NCBI RefSeq assembly: GCF_900100705.1
Contig: NZ_FNCH01000004.1
Coordinates: forward strand, 186,001-250,000
Reading direction: 5' to 3'
From: Pedobacter terrae
GTDB lineage: Bacteria > Bacteroidota > Bacteroidia > Sphingobacteriales > Sphingobacteriaceae
Length of the DNA: 64,000 bases
Within the stretch, counting starts at the first letter, position 1, and every line of letters begins with the position of its first letter. The notes beneath the pieces are model-generated. The model saw nothing but the letters and a program-made list of their open reading frames with translations. It was not told where the DNA came from and made no database searches. The translations under genes and the position numbers were made by a program. Below are positions 33,929 through 42,730 of the stretch, in pieces.

Positions 33929-35503
33929 ATGGTAGAGGTAAGACCAGACGAAGTATCGGCAATTATCAGACAGCAATTGGCGGGCTTCAAATCAGAAACC
34001 GAACTGGAAGAAGTTGGTACCGTGTTGCAAGTAGGCGACGGTATTGCCCGCGTTTACGGTTTAACTAAAGTTCAATCAGGAGAGTTGGTTGAATTTGCAA
34101 ACGGACTTCAGGGGATCGTATTAAACCTTGAAGAAGATAACGTGGGTGTGGTACTTTTAGGTGCTTCAGACGAGATCAAAGAAGGTGATACCATTAAACG
34201 TACCAAAAAAATTGCCTCTATTAAAGTTGGTGAAGGTATGCTTGGCCGTGTGGTGAACACTTTAGGTGAGCCTTTAGATGGTAAAGGTCCAATCTTAGGT
34301 GAAACCTACGAAATGCCGTTAGAGCGTAAAGCACCAGGTGTAATTTACCGTCAGCCGGTAAACGAGCCATTACAAACTGGTATTAAAGCAATCGATGCAA
34401 TGATTCCAATCGGTCGTGGTCAACGTGAGTTGGTTATTGGCGACCGTCAGATTGGTAAAACTGCTGTTTGTATCGATACCATTATCAACCAAAAAGAATT
34501 TTATGAAGCAGGCCAGCCTGTGTTCTGTATTTATGTAGCTATCGGTCAGAAAAACTCTACCGTTGCCAATATTGTACGTACACTTGAAGAAAACGGTGCT
34601 TTACCATATACAGTTGTTGTTGCTGCTTCGGCTGCAGATCCTGCTCCAATGCAGTTCTATGCTCCGTTTGCTGGTGCTGCAATTGGCGAGTTTTTCCGCG
34701 ATACTGGTAGACCAGCTTTAATTGTTTATGATGATTTATCTAAACAAGCTGTGGCTTACCGTGAGGTATCTTTATTGCTTCGTCGTCCACCGGGCCGTGA
34801 AGCTTATCCAGGTGACGTTTTCTACTTACACAGTCGTTTGTTAGAAAGAGCTGCGAAAATCAACGCAAACGATGATATCGCTAAAAACATGAACGATTTA
34901 CCTGATTCGATTAAACACATCGTTAAAGGTGGTGGTTCGTTAACAGCGCTTCCAATTATCGAAACACAAGCTGGTGACGTTTCTGCCTATATCCCAACCA
35001 ACGTAATTTCGATTACTGATGGTCAGATCTTCTTGGAGTCGAACTTGTTCAACTCAGGTATCCGTCCGGCGATTAACGTAGGTATCTCTGTATCACGTGT
35101 AGGTGGTAATGCGCAGATCAAATCGATGAAAAAAGTAGCAGGTACTTTAAAATTAGATCAGGCTCAATACCGTGAGTTAGAGGCTTTCTCTAAATTCGGT
35201 TCTGACTTGGATGCTGCAACTAAATCGGTATTGGATAAAGGTGCGCGTAACGTAGAAATGTTGAAACAAGCACAGTTCTCTCCGTTTACTGTAGAGAAAC
35301 AAGTTGCTATTGTTTATGCTGGTACTAAAAACTTAATGCGTAATGTTCCGATTAATAAAGTAAAAGAATTTGAAACTGAGTTCTTAACTCAATTGGAATT
35401 ACGTCATCCTGAAACTTTAGCGGCTTTAAAAGCTGGTAAATTTGATGATAACATTACTGGTGTTTTAGATACGGTAGCAAAAGAGATTTCAAGTAAATAT
35501 TAA
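33929..35503 (+). CDS. atpA: ATP synthase F1 subunit alpha
   Basis: The 524-aa protein has the N-terminal beta-barrel, the nucleotide-binding domain with P-loop GDRQIGKT (171-178), and the conserved segment around [14 protein letters not shown] containing the arginine that reaches into the beta-subunit site. The C-terminal helical domain is intact. It is the non-catalytic nucleotide-binding subunit of F1. Confidence 0.98.
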   Translation: MVEVRPDEVSAIIRQQLAGFKSETELEEVGTVLQVGDGIARVYGLTKVQSGELVEFANGLQGIVLNLEEDNVGVVLLGASDEIKEGDTIKRTKKIASIKVGEGMLGRVVNTLGEPLDGKGPILGETYEMPLERKAPGVIYRQPVNEPLQTGIKAIDAMIPIGRGQRELVIGDRQIGKTAVCIDTIINQKEFYEAGQPVFCIYVAIGQKNSTVANIVRTLEENGALPYTVVVAASAADPAPMQFYAPFAGAAIGEFFRDTGRPALIVYDDLSKQAVAYREVSLLLRRPPGREAYPGDVFYLHSRLLERAAKINANDDIAKNMNDLPDSIKHIVKGGGSLTALPIIETQAGDVSAYIPTNVISITDGQIFLESNLFNSGIRPAINVGISVSRVGGNAQIKSMKKVAGTLKLDQAQYRELEAFSKFGSDLDAATKSVLDKGARNVEMLKQAQFSPFTVEKQVAIVYAGTKNLMRNVPINKVKEFETEFLTQLELRHPETLAALKAGKFDDNITGVLDTVAKEISSKY

Positions 35504-35585
35504 TAAGATTTGAGACATGAGATTTGAGATTTGAGATGGGGACTTAATGTCTCACATCTTACATCTCACATCTCACATCTAAATA
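35504..35585. repeat. Self-complementary TCTCACATC array between atpA and atpG
   Basis: The left half reads AGATTTGAGACATGAGATTTGAGA and so on (35506-35539), the right half TGTCTCACATCTTACATCTCACATC (35548-35580). The halves are near reverse complements with a GGGGACTTAA loop. It shares units with the block at 33128-33240. Confidence 0.82.
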
Positions 35586-35589
35586 GAGA

Positions 35590-36486
35590 ATGGCTAATTT
35601 AAAAGAAGTAAGAAACCGGATTGCATCGGTACAGTCAACACAGCAGATTACCAAAGCTATGAAAATGGTTTCGGCAGCAAAGTTGAAACGTGCTACCAAT
35701 GCAATTATCGCTTTACGTCCTTATGCAACTAAACTGAAAGAGATTTTAGGTAATCTATCAGCAAGTTTGGAAGGCTCTTCATCACCTTTTATCCAGGAGC
35801 GTGAGCCCAATAAGGTTTTAATTGTTACTGTTTCATCAAACCGCGGTTTGGCCGGAGCTTTTAACATGAATGTAATTAAAGCGGCCAATAATTTAATTGC
35901 TGAGAAATATAGCGAACAGTTGAAAAACGGTAATGTGAGCATTATATCTATCGGTAAGAAAACTCAGGATTTTTACGAGAAACGCAAATACAACGTTATC
36001 GGTAACAATAACGAAATATTTTCGGCCTTGACTTTCGAAAATGTAACCAAAATTACCGATGCGATTATGGCCGGTTTTATTAAAGGTGAGTTTGATAAAG
36101 TAGAAGTGGTGTATAACCGTTTTAGAAACGCAGCAGTTCAGTTTATTACTACTGAGCAGTTGTTGCCTTTGCCTAAAGCAGAAGAAACACCAGCAGATCT
36201 AAAAACCGATAAAAAAACAACAAACGTTGATTATATTTTAGAGCCTTCTCAAGAAGAAATTGTAGAACAATTAATTCCTAAATCAATTAAAATCCAGTTG
36301 TACAAAGCTGTGTTAGATTCTCATGCTTCTGAGCACGGCGCACGTATGACATCAATGGATAAAGCAACTGAGAATGCAGGTGAATTACTAAAAGCGTTAA
36401 AACTTTCATATAACCAAGCACGTCAGGCAGCCATTACAACAGAATTAACTGAGATTGTAAGCGGTGCAGCAGCATTGAACGGATAA
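35590..36486 (+). CDS. atpG: ATP synthase F1 subunit gamma
   Basis: The 298-aa protein has the two conserved terminal helices of gamma: N-terminal RNRIASVQSTQQITKAMKMV and C-terminal SEHGARMTSMDKATENAGELL. It is the central rotor shaft. The cluster ends here; atpD and atpC (beta, epsilon) are not in the window, as is common in Bacteroidota where they lie elsewhere. Confidence 0.97.
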   Translation: MANLKEVRNRIASVQSTQQITKAMKMVSAAKLKRATNAIIALRPYATKLKEILGNLSASLEGSSSPFIQEREPNKVLIVTVSSNRGLAGAFNMNVIKAANNLIAEKYSEQLKNGNVSIISIGKKTQDFYEKRKYNVIGNNNEIFSALTFENVTKITDAIMAGFIKGEFDKVEVVYNRFRNAAVQFITTEQLLPLPKAEETPADLKTDKKTTNVDYILEPSQEEIVEQLIPKSIKIQLYKAVLDSHASEHGARMTSMDKATENAGELLKALKLSYNQARQAAITTELTEIVSGAAALNG

Positions 36487-36539
36487 TTAGTTTGCAGTTC
36501 TCAGTTTTGAGTTTGCAGTATTAATTGCATAAAATATAT

Positions 36540-36570
36540 AGCCCATTTCTTAGTTGAGATGGGTTTTTTT
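36540..36570 (+). terminator. Rho-independent terminator of the atp cluster
   Basis: AGCCCATTTC, a short loop and GAGATGGGTT form a stem followed by seven or more T, about 55 bp after the atpG stop. Confidence 0.85.
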
Positions 36571-36585
36571 TATTCTCGTCTGAGC

Positions 36586-36675
36586 TGTAATCCAAAATAA
36601 TCATGTTTTTTATGGATTGGAATCCAAAATTATTATGTTTTTTATGGATTGCAATCTAAAATTATTATACTTTTG
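36586..36675 (+). promoter_or_regulatory. Tandem 32-bp palindromic repeats overlapping a promoter
   Basis: A 32-bp unit starting TCCAAAAT is repeated from 36591, 36623 and (partly) 36655. At the unit borders are palindromes TGGATTGGAATCCA (36613-36626) and GATTGCAATC (36647-36656). A -33 TTG (36649-36651) sits inside the second palindrome and a -7 box TACTTTTG lies at 36668-36675 with a 16-bp spacer; the ATG is at 36693. This looks like a promoter under control of a dimeric repressor; the regulator is unknown. Confidence 0.6.
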
Positions 36676-36692
36676 TGTAAGTATATTTTATT

Positions 36693-37820
36693 ATGATTGT
36701 TCGTAAACAGTTGGATTATGCCTTTACAAGGCTTTTTAAAGGGAAGGCCTTTATCATCTTTGGTCCACGTCAAACCGGTAAAACTACTTTCGTAGAACAG
36801 TTATTGGCTAAGGTTGATAAAAAGACCTTATATCTAAATGGCGATGATGCTGATGTACGCGAAACGCTGGCCAAACCCAATGCAGCGCAGATAGCACAAA
36901 TGCTGGCTGGCTACGAAGTACTTTTTATAGATGAGGCCCAACGGATCAATGATGTAGGCTTGCTCATCAAAATTATTGTAGACCGCTTTAAACCTGTTCA
37001 GGTCATTGCCACGGGTTCATCAGCATTTGAGTTATCAGGTAAAATAAACGAGCCTTTAACCGGTAGAAAATATGAAATGATGCTGTTGCCGTTTTCGTAT
37101 GCAGAGCTGGTAAATGACACTGACTTTATTACCGAAGAAAGATCATTTGAACAGCGGTTAATTTATGGTTCCTATCCTGAGATTATTAATGATCCGCAGA
37201 ACGCAGAAGAGCACTTAAAATTACTTGCAGATAGTTATCTATATAAAGACCTCTTCACTTTGGAAGATGTTAAAAAGCCGCTACTCTTCGAAAAAATTGT
37301 AAAGGCACTGGCCTTACAGATTGGGAGTGAGGTAAACTTTTCTGAACTGGCACAATTGGTAAAGGCCGATCAGAAAACAGTAGATAAATATATCAGCCTG
37401 CTCGAAAAATCGTTTGTGGTGTTTAGTTTACCTGCTTTTGCCGGTAATGTGCGCAATGAGATTAAAAAAAATAAGAAAATCTATTTTTACGACACTGGTA
37501 TTGTGAATGCCATTACCCGCAATTTTAATTCCTTAGCGAATAGGAATGATGTTGGTGCACTGTTTGAAAATTATATGATTGCTGAAAGGATGAAGTTTTT
37601 GCACCAGAACCAAATGGAAGCCGATTGCTTTTTTTGGCGTACCACGCAACAACAAGAAATAGATTATATTGAAAAAACGAAAGGGAATTTTTTGGCCGTT
37701 GAGTTTAAATGGAGTGAAAGAGGAAAAAATAAAATTCCACTTACTTTTACAAATGCCTATCCTGATGCCGAAACATTATTAATATCGAAAGCTGATAGGG
37801 GAACTTTTTTGAACGGTTAA
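36693..37820 (+). CDS. AAA_14 / DUF4143 ATPase
   Basis: The 375-aa protein has an N-terminal P-loop ATPase domain of the AAA_14 type with Walker A GPRQTGKTT (24-32) and Walker B VLFIDEAQRI (about 74-83), then a C-terminal DUF4143 domain containing KIYFYDTGIVNAI, LFENYMIAE and the ending segment WRTTQQQEIDYIEK, which recalls PD-(D/E)xK nuclease-like folds. The family is widespread and sporadic in bacteria and its role is not known. It is flanked by terminators on both sides and has its own repeat-laden promoter, so it is an independent unit, possibly acquired. Confidence 0.9.
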   Translation: MIVRKQLDYAFTRLFKGKAFIIFGPRQTGKTTFVEQLLAKVDKKTLYLNGDDADVRETLAKPNAAQIAQMLAGYEVLFIDEAQRINDVGLLIKIIVDRFKPVQVIATGSSAFELSGKINEPLTGRKYEMMLLPFSYAELVNDTDFITEERSFEQRLIYGSYPEIINDPQNAEEHLKLLADSYLYKDLFTLEDVKKPLLFEKIVKALALQIGSEVNFSELAQLVKADQKTVDKYISLLEKSFVVFSLPAFAGNVRNEIKKNKKIYFYDTGIVNAITRNFNSLANRNDVGALFENYMIAERMKFLHQNQMEADCFFWRTTQQQEIDYIEKTKGNFLAVEFKWSERGKNKIPLTFTNAYPDAETLLISKADRGTFLNG

Positions 37821-37835
37821 TATTTTATGAAAATA

Positions 37836-37866
37836 TGTCCATTCCTCATGAGAATGGACACATTTT
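37836..37866. terminator. Bidirectional terminator between convergent genes
   Basis: TGTCCATTC (37836-37844) pairs with GAATGGACA (37852-37860), with A-rich and T-rich flanks on the two sides. It lies between the DUF4143 ATPase gene and the minus-strand lipoprotein gene. Confidence 0.8.
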
Positions 37867-37870
37867 TATG

Positions 37871-38605
37871 TCAAAAATAAGGGTTATCTGTATCTATTCT
37901 CAACCTTAAGTAACCGTTTTCAATCTTTTTAATGTTGGTTCCGTCTCCATGATATACAGATGCATTAAATTTTGCCTCAATTAGATATTTGCCTGATTTT
38001 AGCTTTTGTAAGCTTAATATCTCAAATTTAGACTGGCTTTGCAATTCTGGATTAAGAAGTGGGTGATAAACAAGGCTACTGTAACCGTACGTTTGTAATC
38101 GATAGTCATTACCACCTAACTCTAAGGCAATACCGTTTTGAGAATTGTTCCTGGTGAAATCCATTGCAAACTTACGTTCACCAATAGAGAATAGATCGAG
38201 TTTATCCACTGGCTCAAATAGTATGGCTGATGGATTCGGTTTTGTTAAACTTTTATTGTATTTCTTTAAAAATGTGATCGTGATGTTGTTCCTATTATCG
38301 TTTCTTAAACTATAAAAGCGACCAAAAAGTACAGTGTTCTGATCGTCGGATATATACTCCACGTTTTTAACAACAGAGTCTAGTTTTTTATTAGCTTTTC
38401 CATTTAATACACCCCTACTAGTAGTTTCTGTTAAAATGATTTTTTGCCCATCTATCGTATAAGAAGCAGAATCTTTTAACAACTCTAATGGATCGGGTTT
38501 TTCTACGCGAGGTTTTATCAGTGGTTCAGTTATCGGATCGTTCTTCTTACAGGCTGCAAAGAAAAATAGGGCAATAGCTAGCCCTAATAAGCTTTTAGAT
38601 TTCAT
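37871..38605 (-). CDS. Hypothetical lipoprotein
   Basis: The 244-aa product has a lipoprotein signal ending FFAAC (Cys19) followed by KKND, a Pro-rich linker to about residue 42, and a strand-rich domain I do not recognise. Many Asn residues and alternating hydrophobic positions suggest a beta-sandwich exposed on the cell surface or in the periplasm. Lipoproteins beginning Cys-Lys-Lys are common in this group of bacteria. No informative neighbour. Confidence 0.7.
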   Translation of the reverse strand: MKSKSLLGLAIALFFFAACKKNDPITEPLIKPRVEKPDPLELLKDSASYTIDGQKIILTETTSRGVLNGKANKKLDSVVKNVEYISDDQNTVLFGRFYSLRNDNRNNITITFLKKYNKSLTKPNPSAILFEPVDKLDLFSIGERKFAMDFTRNNSQNGIALELGGNDYRLQTYGYSSLVYHPLLNPELQSQSKFEILSLQKLKSGKYLIEAKFNASVYHGDGTNIKKIENGYLRLRIDTDNPYF

Positions 38606-38806
38606 AATTATTGTGATTTTATTTGCGTGTGCCCAAAGCTAGGTAAATTTTACAACTAAAGGTTTAATTAAGAAGAAATATGTTCGTGTAATTAGCTGTA
38701 ATTTGTCGGGGGATATATACTCTGATGTATTTGATCTGTGTTTTGATCTCCTGGAATTCAGAACTTTGATGGCTATTTTATCAGTAGCTTAATTATTGCC
38801 TTTTCA

Positions 38807-38814
38807 TATCTTTG
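38807..38814 (+). promoter_or_regulatory. Probable -7 box (TATCTTTG) for the phosphatase gene
   Basis: TATCTTTG matches TAnnTTTG and lies 17 bp before the ATG at 38832. A TTTG or TTG at the proper -33 distance is not clear. Confidence 0.5.
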
Positions 38815-38831
38815 TAACCTAATTTCAGGTT

Positions 38832-39596
38832 ATGAAAAAATATATCATTATTATCTTATTAACTGCTCCATTTTTTGTTAAAGCCCAAAATCCTGCCCGC
38901 GATTATACCAATGCCGTGCTTTGGCAACAAACTTCGGGTGAATACAGAGCTTTGTGTTTTCAGGCTTATAACTTTGCCAGATTATCGTTAAAAGAAGCGT
39001 TGTGGGCGGATACGAGTAAAAAGCCAAATTGTGTGATTGTTGATATTGATGAAACCGTTTTAGACAATTCCGCTTTTCAAGGTCATGAAATAAAAAAGGG
39101 ACAGAGTTATGTACCTGCAGACTGGACCGAATGGACAAATCTGGCTCAGGCCGACACGGTTCCAGGTGCATTGGCTTTTTTAAAGTTTGCAGCAGCAAAA
39201 AATATCGAAACTTTTTACGTGAGTAACCGCGATGAAAAAGATTATGCGGCTACGTTAAAAAACCTGCAACATTTTGGTTTCCCTTATGCAGATGATGCAC
39301 ATTTAATGGTTTCAAAAGGAACTTCAAATAAAGAACCACGCCGCCAGAAAATTAGCGAAACACACAATATTCTGTTGTTATGTGGCGATAATTTAAGTGA
39401 TTTCAGTAATATCTTTTATCGCGAAAATAAAAATACTTTCGGGCAGGTAAACGCAAATCAGCAGTTATTTGGAACAAAGTATATTGTTTTACCAAACCCA
39501 ATGTACGGAGATTGGGAAAAGCCTTTGTATCAGGGAGAAAAACTTAGCGATAAAGATAAAGCGAAACAAAGGTTAGAACGATTAAAAAGTTACTAA
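38832..39596 (+). CDS. e(P4)-family 5'-nucleotidase / class C acid phosphatase
   Basis: The 254-aa protein has a signal peptide (MKKYIIIILLTAPFFVKAQ, no lipobox Cys) and a HAD-type acid phosphatase domain. Motif I is VDIDETVLDN, where the first Asp is the nucleophile; motif II lies at YVSNRDE, and the later Asp pair is in LLLCGDNLSDFS. It matches the lipoprotein e(P4) family, which dephosphorylates nucleotides such as NMN in the periplasm. Unlike the Haemophilus protein it seems to be released rather than lipid-anchored. Confidence 0.92.
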   Translation: MKKYIIIILLTAPFFVKAQNPARDYTNAVLWQQTSGEYRALCFQAYNFARLSLKEALWADTSKKPNCVIVDIDETVLDNSAFQGHEIKKGQSYVPADWTEWTNLAQADTVPGALAFLKFAAAKNIETFYVSNRDEKDYAATLKNLQHFGFPYADDAHLMVSKGTSNKEPRRQKISETHNILLLCGDNLSDFSNIFYRENKNTFGQVNANQQLFGTKYIVLPNPMYGDWEKPLYQGEKLSDKDKAKQRLERLKSY

Positions 39597-39623
39597 GTTT
39601 TATAATTATTCAGCAATAAGTAT

Positions 39624-39631
39624 TACTTTTG
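39624..39631 (+). promoter_or_regulatory. Probable -7 box (TACTTTTG) for the small membrane protein
   Basis: TACTTTTG fits TAnnTTTG, 22 bp before the ATG at 39654. Confidence 0.5.
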
Positions 39632-39653
39632 CTGCATCATAAAAATAAACATT

Positions 39654-39872
39654 ATGGAGAACAACGAATTAAAGCACAATACTGAAAGTATGAAAACGGC
39701 TAACCAGCCAGGAATTTATAAATTAATGATTTTTGGGGTATTGGTTTGCATGGTGGGTACTTACGCACGTTTTGCTTACGATTCTTGGCAGGTATCATTG
39801 GCATCATGGATTGTTTTGTTCATTGGTGCAATTATTGCCATTAAAGGTGTATTCAAAATATTAGACGCATAA
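39654..39872 (+). CDS. Small two-helix membrane protein, unknown function
   Basis: The 72-aa protein has a polar N-terminus of about 20 residues and two transmembrane helices (about 24-42 and 49-68). It has its own promoter-like box and a strong terminator, which supports it as a real gene. No family recognised. Confidence 0.75.
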   Translation: MENNELKHNTESMKTANQPGIYKLMIFGVLVCMVGTYARFAYDSWQVSLASWIVLFIGAIIAIKGVFKILDA

Positions 39873-39892
39873 GCGATCTACTATTAAAATAT

Positions 39893-39932
39893 AAAGCCGG
39901 TTATGTTTATTCATGACCGGCTTTTTTGTTTT
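39893..39932 (+). terminator. Rho-independent terminator
   Basis: AAAGCCGG (39893-39900), a 16-nt loop and CCGGCTTT (39917-39924) followed by TTTGTTTTTT. Confidence 0.88.
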
Positions 39933-39954
39933 TTAATAAAGTAGTAATTTTTTT

Positions 39955-40875
39955 GAAAAGCAGGTTCCTGTGGGCGTCGGTTCCGAAAGCCCTGCCATCC
40001 GCTTTACTTCACTGCGTTCGTGCCCGCTCCTGTCAGGTTTAAATTGCTTAGGCAGACCTTTCTATGCTAAACCCGACAGCCGCGGCAGCCCCTGATTCTT
40101 CATCAGGGCTAAAGCAAAAGGCGGGACTGCTATAACCCAAGCGCTTCTGCATTTACTTTTCAAAAAATGAAATAGGTTTCGGGTACCAACAGTTGTTTTG
40201 TTGAAAATGCAATCTTCTTTTTTGAAAGCAGGTTCCTATGAGCATCGGTTCCGAAAGCCCTGCCATTCGCTTTACTTCACTGCGTTCGTGCCCGCTCCTG
40301 TCAGGTTTAAATTACTTAGGCAGACCTTTCTATCCTAAACCCGACAGCCGCGGCAGCCCCTGATTCTTCATCAGGGCTAAAGCAAATGGCGGGACTGCTA
40401 TAAACCAAGGGCTTCTGTATTTGCTTCCAAAAAACAAGATAGTTTCGGGTATTGACAGTTACGTTGTTGAAAATGCAATCTTCTTTTTTGAAAAGCAGGT
40501 TCCTGTGGGCGTCGGTTCCGAAAGCCCTGCCATCTGCTTTACTTCACTGCGTTCGTGCCCGCTCCCGGTCAGGTTTAAATTACTTAGGCAGACCTTTCTA
40601 TCCTAAACCCGACAGCCGCGGCAGCCCCTGATTCTTCATCAGGGCTAAAGCAAATGGCGGGACTGCTATAACCCAAGTGCTTCTGTATTTGCTTTCCAAA
40701 AAAAACAAGATAGTTTCGGGTATTGACAGTTACGTTGTTGAAAATGCAATCTTCTTTTTTGAAAAGCAGGTTCCTGCGGGCGTCGGTTCCGAAAGCCCTG
40801 CCATCCGCTTTATTTCATTGCGTTCGTGCCTGCTCCTGTCAGGTTTAAATTACTTAGGCAGACCTTTCTAATCTA
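39955..40875. repeat. Four tandem copies of a 267-271 bp palindromic element
   Basis: Copies begin with CAGGTTCCT at 39961, 40229, 40496 and 40767; the last is cut off near 40872. Within each unit, AGCCCTGCCATCCGCTTTA on the left matches the reverse complement of TAAAGCAAATGGCGGGACT on the right, and CTGTCAGGTTTA matches the reverse complement of TAAACCCGACAG, so each unit is a long imperfect inverted repeat. The right arm also contains a small hairpin, CCCTGATTCTTCATCAGGG. Short frames across the array are repeat artefacts. There is no gene between 39873 and 41107; 40876-41107 holds nothing I recognise. Confidence 0.88.
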
Positions 40876-41107
40876 AATAATTAATCCTGTAGCTTTCGGA
40901 TTGCATTGTAATTGGTGGTTTTGTTTTCACTTTATGGAAATACAGGTTATATAACATCTCTATATAAACATTTTGTTTTTTGGGTTACCTAAAGCACTTT
41001 GCAGTATTAATTGAAAGAGCGTTGCAAACCAACCTAAAAACGTAAAACTTCTAATGGCCATTTGAAGCAGATATTTAAAATGATTATTTATTTAGACCCA
41101 CACAATC

Positions 41108-41998
41108 ATGAAAAGGAATATTATTGCTATAGCCATAGTTTTAACAATTTTTGGCTGCCAAAAATCGAATGAAAAGTACGCCAGTGCCGAAACTGTTGTA
41201 GCGAATGAATTTAAAGTACCAACAGATAGTACCGCAGTAGAGAAAATTATCAAAACTGCCGATATGCGTTTTAGGGTTAAGAATGTCCAAAATGCCAAAG
41301 AGCAGCTTAGCAGAACGATCAAAGCGGAAGGTGGAACTGTTGCTGAGTTTTCTATTGAAAGCACTATTCAGGAAACGGATAAAGTAAAACAATCTACCGA
41401 CTCGTTAAAAGAAATTACAGCCTATCGCACTGAAGGTTATCTGGTAGCGAAGGTGCCATCTGAGAAGCTGGACGAATTTACCAATACCATTGCAAAAATG
41501 GCGGTTTTTGTAGATCACCAGTCAATGAAGCTGGACGATCAGAGCATTGCTTATTTAGCCAATAAACTGAAGGCCCAAAATAGAGTTGATGCAATTGAAA
41601 AAATTAATAAAGTAGCCTCGAAAAAAAGTGCCAACGTGGAATCATCTCTTTACATCAAAGACGATTATGTAGATAAGAAAATCGAGAACATGCAGATTGA
41701 TAGCCGGGTGAAATTCAGTACCATCAAACTTAATTTTTATCAGGATAATACGGTAAAAACCATGATTGTTGCGAATGATAATCTGTATGATTACCGTCCG
41801 GCATTTGCAAACAGGCTTTGGTTGGGCATTGTAAACGGCTGGACCATTTTTAAAGAGATTATTATTGCTATTTCCAATTTATGGATGTTAATATTGGTTG
41901 GTTTTGGAGTGTTTTTCGTTGCAAGGTATTTCATTAGAAAAAATAAAATACAGGGTGAATTGAGAACAAAGCAGCTAATTGAAAACAATCAGGCTTAA
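41108..41998 (+). CDS. DUF4349 domain lipoprotein
   Basis: The 296-aa protein has a lipoprotein signal (VLTIFGC, Cys17) and matches the DUF4349 layout: KTADMRFRVKNVQNAKEQL near residue 50, VPSEKLDEFTNTIAKM near 118, a coiled-coil region near 150-185, a last strand-helix part, and a C-terminal transmembrane helix (about 252-275) followed by a basic tail. The family is of unknown function and membrane-bound. It has its own terminator. Confidence 0.85.
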   Translation: MKRNIIAIAIVLTIFGCQKSNEKYASAETVVANEFKVPTDSTAVEKIIKTADMRFRVKNVQNAKEQLSRTIKAEGGTVAEFSIESTIQETDKVKQSTDSLKEITAYRTEGYLVAKVPSEKLDEFTNTIAKMAVFVDHQSMKLDDQSIAYLANKLKAQNRVDAIEKINKVASKKSANVESSLYIKDDYVDKKIENMQIDSRVKFSTIKLNFYQDNTVKTMIVANDNLYDYRPAFANRLWLGIVNGWTIFKEIIIAISNLWMLILVGFGVFFVARYFIRKNKIQGELRTKQLIENNQA

Positions 41999-42007
41999 TT
42001 TTGAATG

Positions 42008-42039
42008 ATGGTTCGTGTCTGCACGAACCATTTTATTTT
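42008..42039. terminator. Terminator between DUF4349 and ruvC
   Basis: ATGGTTCGTG (42008-42017), TCTG loop, CACGAACCAT (42022-42031), then TTTATTTT: a perfect 10-bp stem between convergent genes. Confidence 0.92.
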
Positions 42040-42093
42040 CTCTGGAAAGATTGCTTCACGCTTTACCATAGGCCGCGCTTCGGTTCGCAATGG

Positions 42094-42690
42094 CTAACCT
42101 TTTAGCTTAGTATTTGCTTTTTTAATTCCGGTAACTTTTGTTTTATTATCGCTCACAAAAGATTCCCAGCCCGAATAGGTTTTAGATTTACCACCCGAGG
42201 TAATTTTCTGAAAGGAATGACAAACGGCAACCGCCAAACCATCGGTAGCATCTAAAAACTCAGGTGTTTCTTTAAAGTTGAGCAAACGTTGCAGCATGGC
42301 GGCTACCTGCTCTTTAGTGGCATTTCCGCTACCTGTAATGGATTGTTTGATCTTCCGTGGAGAATATTCGGTTACAGGCACATTTCTGGAAAGCGCGGCT
42401 GCAATGGCAATTCCTTGTGCACGGCCAAGTTTTAAGAGTACCTGGATATTTTTACCATAAAATGGCGCTTCTATGGCCAGAACGTCAGGTTTGTATTGCT
42501 CCATCAACACTACCGTTTTTTCGAATATCCGCTGAAGTTTAAGAAACGGATCATCTAAATGGGTCATTTTAACTACGCCCAAACTGATCAGTTCTGTTTT
42601 ATTTCCCTTCTCTAAAATTACGCCATAACCCATCACCGCAGTGCCCGGATCGATGCCCATAATTACCCGTTCCTTTTTTTCGTTCAACAT
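42094..42690 (-). CDS. ruvC: Holliday junction resolvase RuvC
   Basis: The start is placed at ATG 42690 (198 aa), which puts the catalytic motif IMGIDPGT near the N-terminus as in known RuvC; an upstream start would add an odd hydrophobic segment. The acidic active-site residues are D14, E74 (AIEAPF), D147 and D150 (DATDGLAVA). It cuts Holliday junctions symmetrically after RuvAB branch migration. The C-terminus has a basic extension of about 35 residues. Confidence 0.95.
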   Translation of the reverse strand: MLNEKKERVIMGIDPGTAVMGYGVILEKGNKTELISLGVVKMTHLDDPFLKLQRIFEKTVVLMEQYKPDVLAIEAPFYGKNIQVLLKLGRAQGIAIAAALSRNVPVTEYSPRKIKQSITGSGNATKEQVAAMLQRLLNFKETPEFLDATDGLAVAVCHSFQKITSGGKSKTYSGWESFVSDNKTKVTGIKKANTKLKG

Positions 42691-42730
42691 TACAGCAATA
42701 TTAAGCATATTTGCAAATAAAAGGAGCATC

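Noticed and set aside
40421..40871. Two similar 61-64 codon reading frames inside the tandem repeats
   Set aside because: They are the same repeat translated twice, lack family resemblance and have no promoter or start signal of their own.
39955..40875. CRISPR-like array
   Set aside because: The repeat period is about 268 bp with no unique spacers, and no cas genes are near.
42040..42093. tRNA-like wording (GGTTCGCAATGG) after DUF4349
   Set aside because: No acceptor stem or anticodon arm can be built around it.
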